From: an uncultured Clostridia bacterium
GTDB lineage: Bacteria; Bacillota; Clostridia; Oscillospirales; Acutalibacteraceae
Length of the DNA stretch: 64,000 nt
Direction of reading: 5' to 3'
NCBI GenBank assembly: GCA_947627725.1
Contig: CANQXE010000003.1
Coordinates: forward strand, 62,001-126,000
A program made the position numbers and the translations under genes. Under the pieces are notes generated by a model that was not told the origin of the DNA, searched no databases, and saw only the letters and a list, made by a program, of their open reading frames with translations. How positions within the stretch are numbered: the first letter of the stretch is position 1; every line of letters begins with the position of its first letter. Shown here one piece after another: positions 16,454 to 24,389 of the stretch.

Positions 16454-16753
16454 ATGGAGGATAATGAAATTCTTGACGAGGAAATCGTCTATGACCTTGC
16501 GGATTTGTTCAAGGTCTTTTCAGATTCAACGAGGATACGTATTCTTGTTGCGCTCTTTGATGGTGAGCTTTGCGTAGGCGATATTGCCCAAAAGCTTGAG
16601 ATGAGCCAGACGGCAATCTCTCACCAGCTAAGAGTTCTTAAACAAAATCATCTTATTAAATACAGGCGTCAGGGAAAGAGTATGATTTATTCACTTGCTG
16701 ATGACCATGTAAAAACTATTATTGATTGTGCGACAGAGCACGTGGAGGAGTAA
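16454..16753 (+). CDS. ArsR/SmtB-family zinc-responsive repressor
   Basis: The 99-residue winged-helix repressor should bind the operator just upstream and release it on metal binding. Its helix-turn-helix is GDIAQKLEMSQTAISHQLRVLKQN. The last helix holds D83-x-H85 and H96-x-x-E99, the same residue order and 11-residue spacing as the alpha5 zinc site of SmtB/CzrA, so zinc (or a related ion) is the likely signal. The alpha3 region has only one cysteine (ELCVGDI), unlike the CadC cadmium site. An upstream ATG at 16424 lies inside the operator; GAGGT correctly spaced before 16454 fixes the start. The ATPase gene follows after 2 bases. Confidence 0.9.
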   Translation: MEDNEILDEEIVYDLADLFKVFSDSTRIRILVALFDGELCVGDIAQKLEMSQTAISHQLRVLKQNHLIKYRRQGKSMIYSLADDHVKTIIDCATEHVEE

Positions 16754-16755
16754 TT

Positions 16756-18744
16756 ATGGCAGACGAACATAAACATAACGGAGATTGCTGCTGTGAGCAC
16801 GAGCATCATCACGGTGACGGCTGCGGCTGCGGACATGACCATGCACACGAGGAGCTTGACAAAAAGGATTTTGCGTTCAAGGTAGCGTCGGGAGGTATAT
16901 TCCTTGTAGCGGGTTACATATTAAATGAGCTTTGCGAAAAGGGTATTATTGATATACCAGGCTTTATTTATCTTATCTGTTTTGCGATATCATATTTAAT
17001 TGTTGGTTTTTCAATTATTAAAGAGGCTGTTGAGGGAATAATTCACGGAGACATCTTCAATGAAAATTTTCTTATGAGCATAGCCTCAATCGGTGCGTTT
17101 GCGGTAGGCGAATATACAGAAGGCTGTGCCGTAGTATTTCTTTTTACAATCGGCGAATTTTTGCAAAGCCTTGCTGTGCAGAGAAGCAGAAAATCAATAA
17201 GGAATATGCTGGAGCTTAAGCCTGATGAGGTTACTGTTCTCCGTGACGGAAGAGAGGTTGTCATAGCTCCTCAGGAGGTTAATATTGGTGACCTTATGAT
17301 TATAAAGCCGGGAGAAAAGCTTGATGTCGACGGCGAGATTGTTGAGGGTAATGCCGAAATTGATATGAAGGCGCTCACAGGAGAGTCGATTCCCGTATCA
17401 AAGTCGGCTGGCGACGAGATACTTGCAGGCTCGGTAAATGTTGACGGAGCAATTACCGTCAGGGCAGTTAAAAAATACAAGGACTCAACTGTTGCGAAAA
17501 TTCTTGATATGCTTGAGGACGCAGAGGACAAAAAAAGCAAGGCGGAAAATTTTATCAGGCGTTTTGCGCGAATTTATACGCCGATTGTTTGTCTTATTGC
17601 TCTGCTTATCATTCTTATTCCGCCTATCTTTCTCAACGGGGAATGGAGAGAATGGATATACAGAGGACTTTCGGCGCTTGTCGTTTCCTGTCCGTGCGCG
17701 CTTGTTATTTCTATTCCGCTCAGCTTTTTCGGAGGTATCGGTGCCTGCTCAAAGGAAGGTATACTGATTAAAGGCGGAAACTACCTTGAAGCGCTTGCAA
17801 AGGCTGATACGGGTGTGTTTGACAAAACGGGAACAATTACAAGCGGTAAATTTGAGTACGTGAATTGTGAATGCTATCACTGCCATTGCAGCGATAATCA
17901 TCACCGTGAGCTTTTAAAAATAATCGCTGCGTGTGAGAGATACTCAACTCATCCGCTTGCGAAATCAATTAATCTTGCCTTTGGTCATTATGCTGATGAT
18001 TGTGATGTTAAGGACGCTAAAAACTATGCGGGCAAGGGAGTGTCCGCCGTAGTTGACGGCGTTAAGTATTATGTCGGAAATGAAAAGCTGATGCGAGAAA
18101 TCGGCATTGATTTTGTCGAAACAAAATTTATAGGTACAGCAGTATACTGTGCAAGTGAAACTGAATTTAAGGGCGATATCGTATTTGCCGATATAATTAA
18201 GCAGGACAGCAAGGAGGCGCTTGCGGAGCTTCACAAGCTGGGTGTTGAGCATACGGTAATGCTCACGGGAGATAAGGAGCCAATAGCGGAGGATATTGCA
18301 AAAAAGGCAGGAATTGACACAGTTTACGCAAGACTTATGCCTGATGGGAAGGTTGCAAAAGTTAAGGCGCTTCAGGAGAGCGGAAAGACGGTCCTTTATA
18401 CAGGCGACGGAATAAACGACGCGCCTGTTATTGCTCAGGCAGATTTAGGTATCGCGATGGGAGGCGTCGGCTCAGACGTTGCAATTGAGGCGTCGGATAT
18501 GGTAATAATGGGCGACTCGCTTTCAAAAATTGCGGTCGGACGGAGAATCGCCAAAAAAACCCTTCGTATTGTGCGTGAAAATATTATATTTTCGCTTGTT
18601 GTTAAAATTCTCATTATTATCGGCTGCGCCGTAGGAATTTTTGATGAAAACGCTATGTGGCTCGCGGTTTTCGGCGATGTGGGTGTTTGCCTTATAGCGA
18701 TTGCAAACGCAATGCGTACTCTTATTGTAAAAAAGAAAAAATAA
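16756..18744 (+). CDS. P1B-type zinc/cadmium/lead-exporting ATPase
   Basis: This 662-residue pump exports divalent metal cations at the cost of ATP. The N-terminus (about 1-34) is a run of His and Cys residues, a likely metal-collecting tail rather than a folded HMA domain. The membrane motif SCPCALVIS, the phosphorylation site DKTGTITSG, the hinge GDGINDAPVIAQADLGIAMG and GDVG in the last helix (the DxG of the Zn/Cd/Pb subgroup) are all present. The start is ATG 16756, with GGAGGAG at the end of the repressor gene. It is ZntA/CadA-like; which metals it carries is not decided by sequence. Confidence 0.93.
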   Translation: MADEHKHNGDCCCEHEHHHGDGCGCGHDHAHEELDKKDFAFKVASGGIFLVAGYILNELCEKGIIDIPGFIYLICFAISYLIVGFSIIKEAVEGIIHGDIFNENFLMSIASIGAFAVGEYTEGCAVVFLFTIGEFLQSLAVQRSRKSIRNMLELKPDEVTVLRDGREVVIAPQEVNIGDLMIIKPGEKLDVDGEIVEGNAEIDMKALTGESIPVSKSAGDEILAGSVNVDGAITVRAVKKYKDSTVAKILDMLEDAEDKKSKAENFIRRFARIYTPIVCLIALLIILIPPIFLNGEWREWIYRGLSALVVSCPCALVISIPLSFFGGIGACSKEGILIKGGNYLEALAKADTGVFDKTGTITSGKFEYVNCECYHCHCSDNHHRELLKIIAACERYSTHPLAKSINLAFGHYADDCDVKDAKNYAGKGVSAVVDGVKYYVGNEKLMREIGIDFVETKFIGTAVYCASETEFKGDIVFADIIKQDSKEALAELHKLGVEHTVMLTGDKEPIAEDIAKKAGIDTVYARLMPDGKVAKVKALQESGKTVLYTGDGINDAPVIAQADLGIAMGGVGSDVAIEASDMVIMGDSLSKIAVGRRIAKKTLRIVRENIIFSLVVKILIIIGCAVGIFDENAMWLAVFGDVGVCLIAIANAMRTLIVKKKK

Positions 18745-18754
18745 AAAATGATTG

Positions 18755-18780
18755 ACGGCGGGATTATTTAATCCCGCCGT
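18755..18780 (+). terminator. hairpin after the zinc ATPase
   Basis: A perfect 10-bp stem (ACGGCGGGAT and complement) with a 6-base loop lies 10 bases after the stop. No long T-run follows, so termination efficiency is uncertain. Confidence 0.65.
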
Positions 18781-18782
18781 AC

Positions 18783-18812
18783 TTGACTAATTATACGGAT
18801 ATAAGCTATAAT
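18783..18812 (+). promoter_or_regulatory. promoter of the small membrane protein pair
   Basis: TTGACT and TATAAT with an 18-base spacer, ending 18 bases before the ATG at 18830. It begins directly after the ATPase terminator. Confidence 0.7.
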
Positions 18813-18829
18813 TTTTAAGGGGCAATGGT

Positions 18830-19279
18830 ATGTATGCTATTATTATTTCTTTAAATAGGCTTATAAAAAATATTTACAGTAATAATATTTTTTTAAATAT
18901 ATTGCCGGTTATTTTAAACTTAATTTGCCTGACGCTTTCTATTATTTGCACTAAGCGGTGTGACTCTGTTTATGTGAAAAACAAAAAAATCAATAGGATT
19001 GGCACTGTAATTTTTCCGTTCTGGGCAGGTATATTTAATGTTATATATTTTAAGCGGGTAATCAATTCGTCGCTTAAAATCTGCAATATATGCGGCACAA
19101 TGACACAGGCTCGTTATACTGTTTGCAGGAGTTGTAAGTCTGTTAATAATTTTACGCCTTCAGATGACCGGCTTCCCTTAATTTTAGAAACGTATAATAA
19201 AATTTTGCCGTATGCCGCGGGAACGATAGCAGCAGGCGCTGCGGCAATAATTACGGATATAATAAGTATTTATATTTAA
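18830..19279 (+). CDS. membrane protein with a zinc-ribbon-like cysteine pair
   Basis: I do not recognise this 149-residue protein. It has an N-terminal hydrophobic segment (about residues 20-40), another hydrophobic stretch around 57-74, a CNICG...CRSC arrangement (about residues 85-102, two CxxC pairs 14 apart) that looks like a small zinc ribbon, and a C-terminal membrane helix (about 126-148, with TIAAGAAAI). AAGGGG is well placed before the ATG. The next gene follows after 14 bases and also encodes a membrane protein, so they likely form a two-gene unit with its own promoter and terminator. Confidence 0.65.
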   Translation: MYAIIISLNRLIKNIYSNNIFLNILPVILNLICLTLSIICTKRCDSVYVKNKKINRIGTVIFPFWAGIFNVIYFKRVINSSLKICNICGTMTQARYTVCRSCKSVNNFTPSDDRLPLILETYNKILPYAAGTIAAGAAAIITDIISIYI

Positions 19280-19293
19280 TAAGGAGACAGATT

Positions 19294-19626
19294 ATGGCTT
19301 TAGGTCCGTTATTTATTTTAGAGGTTGTTATTCTGTTTTCATTTATAGCTACAGGCATATTTATGTTTGTACCTAAAAAAGATGAAACAGTACATAAAAT
19401 ATTTTTTTCCCTTGCGATTATGCTTGGTATACTTGTGACAATTATTGACGCGACGTCTTTGCAGGCAGAATTTGTACCGCAGATAATTATGGCGTGGCTC
19501 GGACTTATTCCGTCGGCTGTGGCTATTGTTATCGCCGTAGCAAAGGGAAAACCGACGACTTTATCAAAGCTGTTGGTGCTTTTAACTTCCGTTTACGGTG
19601 CGGTAGGATATCTGTTCATATTTTAA
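19294..19626 (+). CDS. small integral membrane protein of unknown function
   Basis: The 110 residues form four hydrophobic segments (about 5-27, 34-52, 62-82 and 88-109) with short charged loops, KKDETVHK and KGKPTTLSK. No family is recognised and there are no catalytic motifs. AAGGAG precedes the ATG. It is co-transcribed with the zinc-ribbon-like membrane protein upstream and followed by a strong terminator, so it is a real gene although its role cannot be guessed. Confidence 0.65.
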   Translation: MALGPLFILEVVILFSFIATGIFMFVPKKDETVHKIFFSLAIMLGILVTIIDATSLQAEFVPQIIMAWLGLIPSAVAIVIAVAKGKPTTLSKLLVLLTSVYGAVGYLFIF

Positions 19627-19634
19627 AAAATTTA

Positions 19635-19662
19635 CCGGCGGGATTTATCCGCCGGCTTTTTA
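19635..19662 (+). terminator. terminator of the membrane protein pair
   Basis: CCGGCGG and CCGCCGG pair across a 7-base loop, followed by CTTTTTATT, 8 bases after the stop. Confidence 0.85.
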
Positions 19663-19714
19663 TTGCATATAAGGTTATAATAAGGTTTTGAATTACGATG
19701 AATAAGTCTGTTTC

Positions 19715-20428
19715 TTATTTACAGAACCTGTGATCTCCGATTACCTTTATAACAGGTCGTGAGTGCATAAAGGCATTCGTTGTCTTTTTGGCGTTGTAAT
19801 AATATATTGCCCCGCCTGACGGATCCCATCCGTTTAATGCGTCGATTGCCGCACGCCTTGCGGAATCCGCGATTGCCGCATACCAGTTTGAATCGTTTAC
19901 GCAGGAAAATGCACCGTTCTGATAAATAACGCCGCTGATTGAATCGGGAAAGGATGGGTGCTTGACGCGGTTGAGGACTACTGCGCCAACGGCAACCTGA
20001 CCCTCATAGCTCTCACCTCTTGCCTCCGCGCTGATAAGCTTACCTAAAAGCTCAACGTCGGAATTTGAATAGCTTGTGCTGTTTGAAGAGCCTCCGCCTC
20101 CTCCGAGACCCAAATAAAGAAGCGTCTGGTTTCCGCATATTCCGTCGGCTGTGATACCGCAATTACGTTGAAAAGAGGTAACTGCGGATTTTGTTCCCTG
20201 TCCGTAAATACCGTCAATAGAGCCCTTGTAGTAGCCGAGCGAGGACAGCTTTTGCTGAATTGACCTCACCTCCGAGCCTGTTGAGCCGAGTCTTGATACG
20301 GCATAAGAGCTCTCGGTATTATCGGAAAACGCGAGATATCCGATACCCCCGAAAACTGTACCGCCGACAAGAATCGCAACAGCAACCAATACGGCTATAA
20401 AATTTTTCATTGCTTTATATACTGTCAT
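19715..20428 (-). CDS. sleB: SleB-like spore cortex-lytic enzyme
   Basis: The 237-residue protein matches the spore-germination hydrolase SleB, which cuts cortex peptidoglycan. It has an N-terminal membrane segment or signal (about 10-33), a peptidoglycan-binding domain (about 50-102, VRSIQQKLSSLGYYKGSIDG and ...GTKSAVTSFQ), a glycine/serine linker and a hydrolase-2 domain (about 122-237) with LISAEARGESYEGQVAVGAV, which includes the catalytic glutamate, and AIYYYNAKKT. The small gene upstream ends 12 bases before it. It indicates a spore former, although vegetative relatives of this domain exist. Confidence 0.85.
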   Translation of the reverse strand: MTVYKAMKNFIAVLVAVAILVGGTVFGGIGYLAFSDNTESSYAVSRLGSTGSEVRSIQQKLSSLGYYKGSIDGIYGQGTKSAVTSFQRNCGITADGICGNQTLLYLGLGGGGGSSNSTSYSNSDVELLGKLISAEARGESYEGQVAVGAVVLNRVKHPSFPDSISGVIYQNGAFSCVNDSNWYAAIADSARRAAIDALNGWDPSGGAIYYYNAKKTTNAFMHSRPVIKVIGDHRFCK

Positions 20429-20440
20429 AATAATCTCCCT

Positions 20441-20707
20441 TTACATAAATGTATTAATTAAAAAAGATAAGGCAAAGCCTGCCAGCGTAAACAGTACAGA
20501 ATGTGCAGCAATTCGGATAATCCTTTTTTTGCTGATTTTTGTGCGCGGCGGCTTTTGGGCAATAGTGGCGAGAGCCTCTGCCTCCTTTTGTAGTTTTTTC
20601 CTATCTTCGTTTTTATATTCCGGTTTAACGAAAAAAATTATTTTTTCAAAATATGGATTTTCCGTATTCGTCACTTCCAAAATCTGTTTATTGACACCCT
20701 TTATCAT
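20441..20707 (-). CDS. small conserved protein with C-terminal membrane helix, upstream of sleB
   Basis: The frame opens at 20728, but a start at ATG 20707 gives MIKGVNKQILEV, which resembles the beginning of small clostridial proteins I have seen; the GAAAGGA upstream is somewhat far (12 bases), so the start is uncertain. The product has about 88 residues: a soluble N-terminal half with NPYFEKIIFFVKPEY, a charged middle and one membrane helix near the C-terminus (IAAHSVLFTLAGFALSFLI). Function is unknown. It is in the same transcription unit as sleB, which makes a sporulation or envelope role plausible but not shown. Confidence 0.6.
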   Translation of the reverse strand: MIKGVNKQILEVTNTENPYFEKIIFFVKPEYKNEDRKKLQKEAEALATIAQKPPRTKISKKRIIRIAAHSVLFTLAGFALSFLINTFM

Positions 20708-20728
20708 TTTTTGATTTATTCCTTTCAT

Positions 20729-21127
20729 TTTTATACAATTAGTGTAGGATTTTTAAGGTGTAAATATACGAAAATTTTTTTGTCGATATTTGTGAAATAT
20801 TTCAAAAAAATTTACTTGACAAGCGGTTTTATATAACCAAAAGTATATTTGTTAAAAATATCTTTCTTGTGGAAAACTGTGTGGAAAATGTTAAAAACTT
20901 TGTGCGGTTTCCCTTTATTTAGTACATTTTTTATTGTTGAAAACTTAAAATTAAGTAATAGTTTTAAGTTTTCATAAATTTACACATTGTTTTCAACATT
21001 TTTAAAAGTTACAAAAATGAAATAAATTTTTGTGTAATTTGCCATTTTTAACTTTCACTATTGACAAAAAAATGTTATACTCTCTGTAGGTTTTACCTTG
21101 TGATAAAAAAGGAGATTTTAAAAAGAT
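20729..21127. other. AT-rich gap with DnaA-box-like sites and inverted repeats
   Basis: This 400-base gap between divergent genes holds no ORF. It contains TGTGGAAAA at 20868-20876 and again at 20880-20888, ATTTACACA at 20978-20986, a perfect 12-bp inverted repeat (GAAAACTTAAAA at 20939-20950 and its complement at 20962-20973) and an overlapping alternative one (TGTTGAAAAC at 20935-20944 with GTTTTCAACA at 20989-20998). The 9-mers equal those in the dnaA-dnaN spacer. An extended -10 (TGTTATACT, about 21073-21081) probably serves ogg. An origin-related or DnaA-regulated function is possible but unproven. Confidence 0.5.
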
Positions 21128-21946
21128 ATGACGGTTGATTATATCGGTAATGATATCGTTTTAAATAATGTTAAATGTCTTGATTTAGATTTAACGCTTG
21201 ACTGCGGACAAGCGTTTCGCTGGGAGAAGCAAAAAGACGGAAGCTGGAGCGGTGTTGTAAGGGGAGTATTTCTGAATATATCTAAAAATGGTGATACCGT
21301 GATATTGAAAAATACCTCTAAAGAAAATTTTAAAAGCATATGGCTTAATTATTTTGATTTTAATAAGGATTACGTTGAAATTTGTAATACGCTTAAACAG
21401 GACGAGCTTTTAGCGCCGACGGTTGATGAGTATTACGGTATTAGAATACTTAATCAGGATAGCTGGGAGACGCTCTGTTCGTTTGTTATAAGTCAGCAGA
21501 ATAATATTAAGCGGATCAAAGGGATTATAGACAGATTATGCAAAGCATACGGAGACGAGATTTGCGAAGGCTTTTATTCCTTTCCCTCCGCCCAAAGACT
21601 GAGCAGGCTGACGGTCGGGGAATTTGAGGCAATCGGAGCAGGCTACCGTGCAAAATACCTTGAAAAGCTTTCAAAGGATGTCGCGGAAGGAAAAATTGAT
21701 TTTGAAAAAATAAAAACCCTTTCTCTTGATGAAGCAAGAAAAGAGATGCTTAACATTTTCGGTGTCGGTGTAAAGGTCGCAAATTGCGCTTTGCTTTTCG
21801 GCTTTGGATTTTATGACGCTTTTCCTGTTGATGTGTGGATGAAAAGAGTTATGGAATATTATCCTGACGGACTTCCCGAATGCTTTAAGGGTATCGGCGG
21901 TATTGCCCAGCAGTATCTTTTCCACTGGGCAAGAAATAATTTATAA
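21128..21946 (+). CDS. ogg: 8-oxoguanine DNA glycosylase (OGG1 type)
   Basis: The 272-residue enzyme removes oxidised guanine from DNA and nicks the abasic site. It has the N-terminal OGG domain (1-100, LDCGQAFRWEKQ), the helix-hairpin-helix motif IFGVGVKVANCALLFGFG with catalytic K216, and the activating D235 in FPVDVWMKR. The substrate-facing segment CSFVISQQNNIKRIKGII is typical. AAGGAG precedes the ATG. rsmE follows after 28 bases and is likely co-transcribed. Confidence 0.93.
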   Translation: MTVDYIGNDIVLNNVKCLDLDLTLDCGQAFRWEKQKDGSWSGVVRGVFLNISKNGDTVILKNTSKENFKSIWLNYFDFNKDYVEICNTLKQDELLAPTVDEYYGIRILNQDSWETLCSFVISQQNNIKRIKGIIDRLCKAYGDEICEGFYSFPSAQRLSRLTVGEFEAIGAGYRAKYLEKLSKDVAEGKIDFEKIKTLSLDEARKEMLNIFGVGVKVANCALLFGFGFYDAFPVDVWMKRVMEYYPDGLPECFKGIGGIAQQYLFHWARNNL

Positions 21947-21974
21947 TATTTAACATATTTATAAGGATTTTATT

Positions 21975-22697
21975 ATGCAAAAATTGTTTGTAGATTTTAT
22001 TCCTCAGGGAAAAGTTTTTCTTAACGAAGAGCAGTCGTGCCACATTGCAAGGTCGCTTCGTATGAAGGTTGGAGATATGCTTACTCTTACCTGCGGGGAC
22101 GGTGACGATTACGGCTGTATTATAGATGAAATAAATTCAGAGCACGTAATACTCAGCGTATGCTACAAGCAGGCAAATAACAGCGAGCCGACAGTAAAGG
22201 TTTCACTTTTTCAGGGCGTTCCGAAGAATGATAAAATGGAGGATATTATCCAAAAATGTACGGAGCTTGGCATAACATCAATTAAGCCTGTTCTGACACG
22301 CCGCTCTGTAAGCAGACCTGACGAAAAGGCGGCAAAAAAGAAACAGATAAGATATCGGAAAATAGCGCTCGAGGCCGCACAGCAAAGCGGAAGAGGAATA
22401 GTTCCCGAAATCTGCGAAATGGAAATGCTTGAACAGGCAGTAAAAAAAGACAACAGTGATTTAAAAATCTTGTTTTATGAGGGTGGCGGTGAGCCGCTTA
22501 CTAAAATTATTGACAGGGATATAAAATCAATATCTATTTATATCGGACCGGAGGGGGGTTTTGAGGAAAGCGAGGTTAAGCTGATTAAAGACAGCGGAGC
22601 GGCGGTAGCAACACTGGGCAAAAGAATTCTCAGAACGCAAACGGCGCCTGTCACCGCGCTTACGGCAATAATGCTTCTGACAGGGAATTTAGAATAA
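21975..22697 (+). CDS. rsmE: 16S rRNA m3U1498 methyltransferase
   Basis: RsmE methylates N3 of U1498 in 16S rRNA using S-adenosylmethionine. The 240-residue SPOUT-fold protein has an N-terminal PUA-like domain (LNEEQSCHIARSLRMKVGD) and the knot region with YIGPEGGFEESEVKLI and LGKRILRTQTAPVTALTAIM, the cofactor-binding signature. AAGGA lies upstream of the ATG. It shares a transcript with ogg, and a hairpin terminator follows. Confidence 0.95.
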   Translation: MQKLFVDFIPQGKVFLNEEQSCHIARSLRMKVGDMLTLTCGDGDDYGCIIDEINSEHVILSVCYKQANNSEPTVKVSLFQGVPKNDKMEDIIQKCTELGITSIKPVLTRRSVSRPDEKAAKKKQIRYRKIALEAAQQSGRGIVPEICEMEMLEQAVKKDNSDLKILFYEGGGEPLTKIIDRDIKSISIYIGPEGGFEESEVKLIKDSGAAVATLGKRILRTQTAPVTALTAIMLLTGNLE

Positions 22698-22714
22698 GAA
22701 CATTATATAAAAAA

Positions 22715-22738
22715 GAGGAACGGAAATCCCGTTCCTTT
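22715..22738 (+). terminator. terminator of rsmE
   Basis: GGAACGG and CCGTTCC pair across 5 bases, preceded by an A-run and followed by TTT. The same stem sequence recurs at 23018-23040, on the other side of the dispersed repeat. Confidence 0.75.
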
Positions 22739-22843
22739 CAGACTATCGATAAAGTGGTCTGAACCACGCCTAAATAAAAACAGGCATATGAATATTTATA
22801 TATTTAAAAACAGTATGCCATATTCATTACTAAATTTATTTTT

Positions 22844-22991
22844 ATATTGTGAAAGCCGCTTGAACATCGAATTCAAGCGGCTTTCGGCGTTTTCACCTTT
22901 TGGGGACTCTACCGTACCTCTGTACGCCTACGAATTGCCAAAAGGTAAATTCAGTTCCATTTCTCGAAGCCTGCCAGTGTGTAGAAATTTG
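22844..22991 (+). repeat. dispersed structured repeat, copy B
   Basis: This is the inverted counterpart of 11646-11793. The GAAAGCCGCTTGAA...TTCAAGCGGCTTTC hairpin (22851-22885) is perfect here, the central CGTAC/GTACG arms and the TTTTGG...CCAAAA arms are kept, and the block ends GTGTAGAAA. Weaker similarity extends toward the rsmE terminator (22736-22785), interrupted by about 50 bases that form their own inverted repeat (GAATAT...ATATTC). Like copy A, it sits just downstream of a gene end. A 22788-23045 ORF crossing it has no ribosome site and is not considered coding. Confidence 0.85.
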
Positions 22992-23017
22992 ATTTTCGGA
23001 CTTTTTCTACACACAGA

Positions 23018-23046
23018 GAGGAACGGAATTTCCGTTCCTCTTTAAT
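23018..23046 (+). terminator. second GGAACGG terminator hairpin
   Basis: An 11-bp perfect stem (GAGGAACGGAA and complement) is followed on the plus strand by TTTAATATT. It nearly repeats the rsmE terminator and lies 15 bases from the stop of the convergent surface-protein gene, so it may act in both directions. Confidence 0.65.
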
Positions 23047-23054
23047 ATTGTAGT

Positions 23055-24377
23055 TTAAAACATTTTTATAAGCTGCGCATAGTCCTTTGCGTTTATATAT
23101 CCGTCATTTACAATATCTATATATTCGCAGTAATTACTGTCCGTTTTATTTGCGTTAATGCAGTCAGTAAAGTTTACTGTATAGCTGTCACCGCAGGCTG
23201 AACAACTGATAGTGGCAACATCATTTTCAAAAGCGGTAAGAGCATATGAGTGATTGTCCTTCAAGATTATATAAACCTGCATATCCTTTGTTACGTCAGT
23301 AATATCCTCACTCCATCGATCAAATGCCTTGCAGAGCGGTAACGGAGGAAGCTGCGGTTCTCTTGCGCTGCCGTTTTTCTCAACAAAGCTTACACCCAAA
23401 GGCTCCTGCATATCCTCAGCCGTATAAAAGCTTACCTGATAAAAATCCCTTGATACATCAATATGAACAGTCATATCCTCACTGCTTGGAAGAGAGGTTG
23501 AATATGTATAGTCAACGCCGTCTTTAAAATCGTTTACATCATACGCGACAAACTCACCGAGCGAGTAGCCGAAAAAATCGCCTCTGTCAAGTGAAGTTGA
23601 TGTGATACATTCACCGTTATCAACTTTAAAGGGAATAATTATTTCTGTGCCGTTCATCTGTGCCTGCGCGGTTGTTGTCTGTCCTCCGATAGACGGACCG
23701 ACAACAGAATCAAGCTCCGTATTATGGCTTAAATCAAGAGAAATCAAATGATTTGACGAACACGTAAACTCCTTTAAATGAGGGTTGCCAGAAACGTCAA
23801 GCTCCGTAAGCTCATTCTGGTCACATCTGAAATCGGTGAGATTTGTAAGCTGTGACACATCTATGCTTGTAAGGTTGTTTGCGTAACAATGAAGCATATT
23901 CAGCGAGCTTAACGAGCCGAGTGTCAATGATGTCAGCATATTACTTGAGCAGTTAAGCGTAACAAGCTTTGTATTTTTTGAAACATCAAGTGTGCTTAAC
24001 ATATTACCCATACAGGTAAGGGAGGTAAGATTTACCAGTGCGGAGGTGTCAAGCTCCTCAAGATTAACCGCGCCGCATCGTAAAACGGAAAGGGAATCGG
24101 CAAAAAACTCAATACCTTTAAGCGTTTTAATTGATTCATCATCAGCCATACCCGGTATTGACATAAGGCTGACGTTTCTTTCATCAGCACTCAGATAGTT
24201 GTCTGAGTTATTGTCATATCTGGCGGAGATAACCGCTCTGAAAACAGGGTCGGGAAAATTATTTGAGTCAATCGCAATCAAATCGTCACCGAAGGCTGAG
24301 AAGCTGATGCCAAAGCAACCTAATAACAAAGTGACCGAAAGGAGAAGCGATAAATATTTTTTTGATTTATTATTCAT
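23055..24377 (-). CDS. secreted leucine-rich-repeat protein with dockerin-like tail
   Basis: The 440-residue protein has a signal peptide (about 1-30), an EF-hand-like DNNSDNYLSADE, then about six 21-residue leucine-rich repeats of the pattern LxxLxCxxNxLTxLDVSxNxxL (residues 90-215), a beta-rich middle and a C-terminal DIVNDGYINAKDYAQLIKMF, which looks like one repeat of a type I dockerin calcium loop. Such proteins are common on ruminococcal surfaces and may dock to cohesins; no cohesin gene is visible here. The gene starts 12 bases after the large surface gene, with AGGAGGGG overlapping that stop, so the two are co-translated. Function, adhesion or substrate contact, is inferred. Confidence 0.8.
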   Translation of the reverse strand: MNNKSKKYLSLLLSVTLLLGCFGISFSAFGDDLIAIDSNNFPDPVFRAVISARYDNNSDNYLSADERNVSLMSIPGMADDESIKTLKGIEFFADSLSVLRCGAVNLEELDTSALVNLTSLTCMGNMLSTLDVSKNTKLVTLNCSSNMLTSLTLGSLSSLNMLHCYANNLTSIDVSQLTNLTDFRCDQNELTELDVSGNPHLKEFTCSSNHLISLDLSHNTELDSVVGPSIGGQTTTAQAQMNGTEIIIPFKVDNGECITSTSLDRGDFFGYSLGEFVAYDVNDFKDGVDYTYSTSLPSSEDMTVHIDVSRDFYQVSFYTAEDMQEPLGVSFVEKNGSAREPQLPPLPLCKAFDRWSEDITDVTKDMQVYIILKDNHSYALTAFENDVATISCSACGDSYTVNFTDCINANKTDSNYCEYIDIVNDGYINAKDYAQLIKMF

Positions 24378-24389
24378 AATTTACCCCTC

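Noticed and set aside
22788-23045. 85-codon ORF on the plus strand
   Set aside because: It crosses repeat copy B and two hairpins, and no ribosome site precedes it.
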